Assembly (NCBI RefSeq): GCF_016908975.1
Contig: NZ_JAFBEX010000001.1
Span: 366,686-430,685 of the forward strand
Source: Neobacillus cucumis
GTDB lineage: Bacteria > Bacillota > Bacilli > Bacillales > Cytobacillaceae
DNA length: 64,000 bases
Direction of reading: 5' to 3'
A program made the translations under genes and the position numbers. Below the pieces are notes generated by a model that saw nothing but the letters and a program-made list of their open reading frames with translations, did not search any database and was not told the origin of the DNA. Position 1 is the stretch's first letter, and the number at the start of each line of letters is the position of its first letter. Shown in pieces: positions 62,259-64,000 of the stretch.

Positions 62259-62332
62259 TGGAGGCAACACCCGGATTCGAACCGGGGATAGAGGTTTTGC
62301 AGACCTCGGCCTTACCACTTGGCTATGCTGCC
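62259..62332 (-). tRNA. tRNA-Cys (GCA)
   Basis: Acceptor GGCAGCA, anticodon GCA (TCTGCAAA), T-arm GGTTCGAATCC, CCA encoded. Confidence 0.95.
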
Positions 62333-62339
62333 TTAAAAA

Positions 62340-62414
62340 TGGCTGGGCTAGCTGGATTTGAACCAACGCATGTCGCAGTCAAAGTGCGATGCCTTACCGC
62401 TTGGCTATAGCCCA
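62340..62414 (-). tRNA. tRNA-Gln (TTG)
   Basis: Acceptor TGGGCTA/TAGCCCA, anticodon TTG (CTTTGAC), T-arm GGTTCAAATCC, CCA encoded. Confidence 0.95.
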
Positions 62415-62430
62415 ATATTTAAAAGAAGAA

Positions 62431-62506
62431 TGGGGCGGCTGATGGGAATCGAACCCACGAATGTCGGAACCACAATCCGATGCGTTAACCACTTCGCCAC
62501 AGCCGC
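62431..62506 (-). tRNA. tRNA-His (GTG)
   Basis: Anticodon GTG (ATTGTGG), T-arm GGTTCGATTCC, CCA encoded. The extra 5' G (62507) pairs with C73, as required for His. Confidence 0.95.
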
Positions 62507-62547
62507 CGAAATGTATATAAATAGAATTCAAACTACTAGTCTAAAAA

Positions 62548-62624
62548 TGGCGGTCTGGACGGGACTCGAACCCGCGACCTCCTGCGTGACAGGCAGGCAT
62601 TCTAACCAACTGAACTACCAGACC
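62548..62624 (-). tRNA. tRNA-Asp (GTC)
   Basis: Acceptor GGTCTGG/CCAGACC, anticodon GTC (CTGTCAC), T-arm GGTTCGAGTCC, CCA encoded. Confidence 0.95.
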
Positions 62625-62627
62625 AAA

Positions 62628-62701
<74 letters not shown>

Positions 62702-62707
62702 ATAATA

Positions 62708-62912
62708 AGAAGTATAATGTTTGAAGCATGCTCCATGTTTTGTTACTGACTGTCCCCATCTCAGAAAGCTTATTCAAGCAGCAGCTCGATGGGTACAACT
62801 CGCAGATTATTCTTTGAAGCAACGCTCTTCTGTCGCACCGATTTCAGAATGCTTAACCAAGTAGCAGTTCAATCGGTGCGCTGTAGAGTAATCGAAGAAG
62901 TTTATTCGATCG
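62708..62912 (-). other. spacer with two related hairpin units between tRNA-Ser and tRNA-fMet
   Basis: Two 27-nt loops of the form TCAGAAnGCTTAnnCAAGnAGCAGnTC (62761-62787 and 62844-62870; 22 of 27 identical) are each closed by a different inverted repeat: GTCCCCATC/GATGGGTAC (one mismatch) and CGCACCGATT/AATCGGTGCG. The spacer is bounded by the 20-bp direct repeat TGCTCCACCCCGCGATAATA. This is read as a duplicated structured element; function unknown. Confidence 0.6.
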
Positions 62913-62958
62913 TGCTCCACCCCGCGATAATAGAAATATTCATTCTAAGAAAAAAATA

Positions 62959-63051
62959 TGGCGGAGGAAGAGGGATTCGAACCCCCGCGCGGTTTAACCC
63001 GCCTGTCGGTTTTCAAGACCGATCCCTTCAGCCGGACTTGGGTATTCCTCC
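62959..63051 (-). tRNA. tRNA-Ser (TGA)
   Basis: 93 nt with a long variable arm, acceptor GGAGGAA/TTCCTCC, anticodon TGA (CTTGAAA), T-arm GGTTCGAATCC, CCA encoded. Confidence 0.95.
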
Positions 63052-63065
63052 GTAAAAAAACTATA

Positions 63066-63142
63066 TGGTAGCGGCGGAGGGGATCGAACCCCCGACCTTA
63101 CGGGTATGAACCGTACGCTCTAGCCAGCTGAGCTACACCGCC
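63066..63142 (-). tRNA. elongator tRNA-Met (CAT)
   Basis: Acceptor GGCGGTG, fully paired at position 1, anticodon CAT (TTCATAC), T-arm GGTTCGATCCC, CCA encoded. It closely resembles B. subtilis elongator Met; a lysidine-type Ile2 is less likely. Confidence 0.88.
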
Positions 63143-63165
63143 ATAAACATTTATTAACCTTCGAC

Positions 63166-63242
63166 TGGTCGGGAAGACAGGATTCGAACCTGCGACCCCT
63201 TGGTCCCAAACCAAGTGCTCTACCAAGCTGAGCTACTTCCCG
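63166..63242 (-). tRNA. tRNA-Pro (TGG)
   Basis: Acceptor CGGGAAG/CTTCCCG, anticodon TGG (TTTGGGA), T-arm GGTTCGAATCC, CCA encoded. Confidence 0.95.
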
Positions 63243-63249
63243 ATATATA

Positions 63250-63326
<77 letters not shown>

Positions 63327-63364
63327 AAATAATGGCGATTATTTTCACTTTCATGAAAAAATCA

Positions 63365-63440
63365 TGGTGGAGGATGACGGGATCGAACCGCCGACCCTCT
63401 GCTTGTAAGGCAGATGCTCTCCCAGCTGAGCTAATCCTCC
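63365..63440 (-). tRNA. tRNA-Val (TAC)
   Basis: Acceptor GGAGGAT/ATCCTCC, anticodon TAC (CTTACAA), T-arm GGTTCGATCCC, CCA encoded. Confidence 0.95.
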
Positions 63441-63476
63441 ATTTTAATGATAGTTATTTTCGCTGTCGCGAGTAAT

Positions 63477-63551
63477 TGGTGACCCCTACGGGATTCGAAC
63501 CCGTGTTACCGCCGTGAAAGGGCGGTGTCTTAACCGCTTGACCAAGGGGCC
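63477..63551 (-). tRNA. tRNA-Glu (TTC)
   Basis: Acceptor GGCCCCT/AGGGGTC, anticodon TTC (CTTTCAC), T-arm GGTTCGAATCC, CCA encoded. First tRNA after 5S rRNA. Confidence 0.95.
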
Positions 63552-63591
63552 ATTTGTAAAATTGACAAAATAATAGCCCCAAAGGGGCAAA

Positions 63592-63707
<116 letters not shown>

Positions 63708-63786
63708 CTTATTAAACTAGAGAGTTCATTCTCTCAAAACTAGATAATGTAGAAGAAGTTTGTAAAAACGAGTTCAATCACTTACA

Positions 63787-63905
63787 TGTCCAGCTTCGGC
63801 TCCTTGCCTCTCGAGTCGCTTCGCTTCTTCTGTCAAAGTCTATCGACTTTTCCGCCAGAAGCTCCAGCGCATTTCGAGGCAGAACAGTCGCCTCCGCTTT
63901 TCGTT
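63787..63905. repeat. long intergenic repeat relative inside the 23S-5S spacer
   Basis: It starts TGTCCAGCTTCGGCTCCTTG and ends CGCCTCCGCTTTTC, resembling the ends of the copies at 20113 and 27303, with an inner AAAGTC/GACTTT hairpin. It lengthens the spacer to about 200 bp. Confidence 0.55.
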
Positions 63906-63907
63906 TT

Positions 63908-64000
<93 letters not shown>

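Overview
The window comes from a low-GC, endospore-forming Bacillaceae chromosome, probably Bacillus sensu lato and possibly Neobacillus-like. The evidence is a GerA/GerB/GerC germination operon, B. subtilis-type genes (yhcX, yqxD, yhgE, two DUF421 genes), CcpA- and PerR-like sites, and a 23S-5S-tRNA cluster whose tRNAs mostly encode CCA. The genus is an inference.

Layout. 0-4.6 kb: sulfate ABC transporter operon cysT-cysW-cysA-sbp behind an attenuator-like leader RNA. 5.2-12.3 kb: spore germination operon gerA-gerC-gerB (order A-C-B), then a DUF3231 protein and a GMC oxidoreductase with its gluconate-dehydrogenase-subunit-3-like partner. 12.4-16.3 kb: an MFS transporter, then ahpC and ahpF with near-duplicate promoters. 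16.3-24.4 kb: an amidohydrolase remnant, a 21/19-bp tandem array, a secreted GDPD-PhoD_N fusion, a secreted protein behind a c-di-GMP-I riboswitch, yqxD, serA behind a ZTP riboswitch, a lone trpB and a lone fabF. 24.5-30.6 kb: arylsulfotransferase-ssuA-ssuB-ssuC behind two tandem copies of the leader type seen before cysT, then hpaB. 30.8-38 kb: sucrose system scrR-scrA-scrB with palindromic operators, and a secreted GH3 enzyme with a cre site. 38-61.8 kb: mixed chromosomal genes (YhgE/Pip, DUF421 x2, MOSC, PD-(D/E)XK nuclease, subtilase, catalase, YhcX, methyltransferase, MBL hydrolase, quinone reductase, guanylate kinase paralogue, MarR-MFS, fatty acid desaturase with a truncated DesR-like regulator, LacI regulator). 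61.8-64 kb: HAD remnant and, on the minus strand, 23S 3' end, 5S and 13 tRNAs.

Regulation. The most notable signal is a compact RNA element found three times at two sulfur-uptake operons. It is a TTGG/CCAA hairpin inside a variable outer stem that excludes an intrinsic terminator, and the outer stem varies with compensatory changes. Both operons also share an ATCGGAATA box directly after the -35. I do not recognise it as a known riboswitch class. Two recognisable riboswitches (c-di-GMP-I, ZTP) are also present.

Repeats. The window is rich in intergenic repeats: a GGGACGGTTCT palindromic family at ten loci, a longer GAAAAGCG..GCGCC family at four loci (one inside the 23S-5S spacer), a TGTCCTTCAT family, and GGTGnCAGGCACC palindromes. 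Two of these families run into coding sequence and supply the last codons of proteins.
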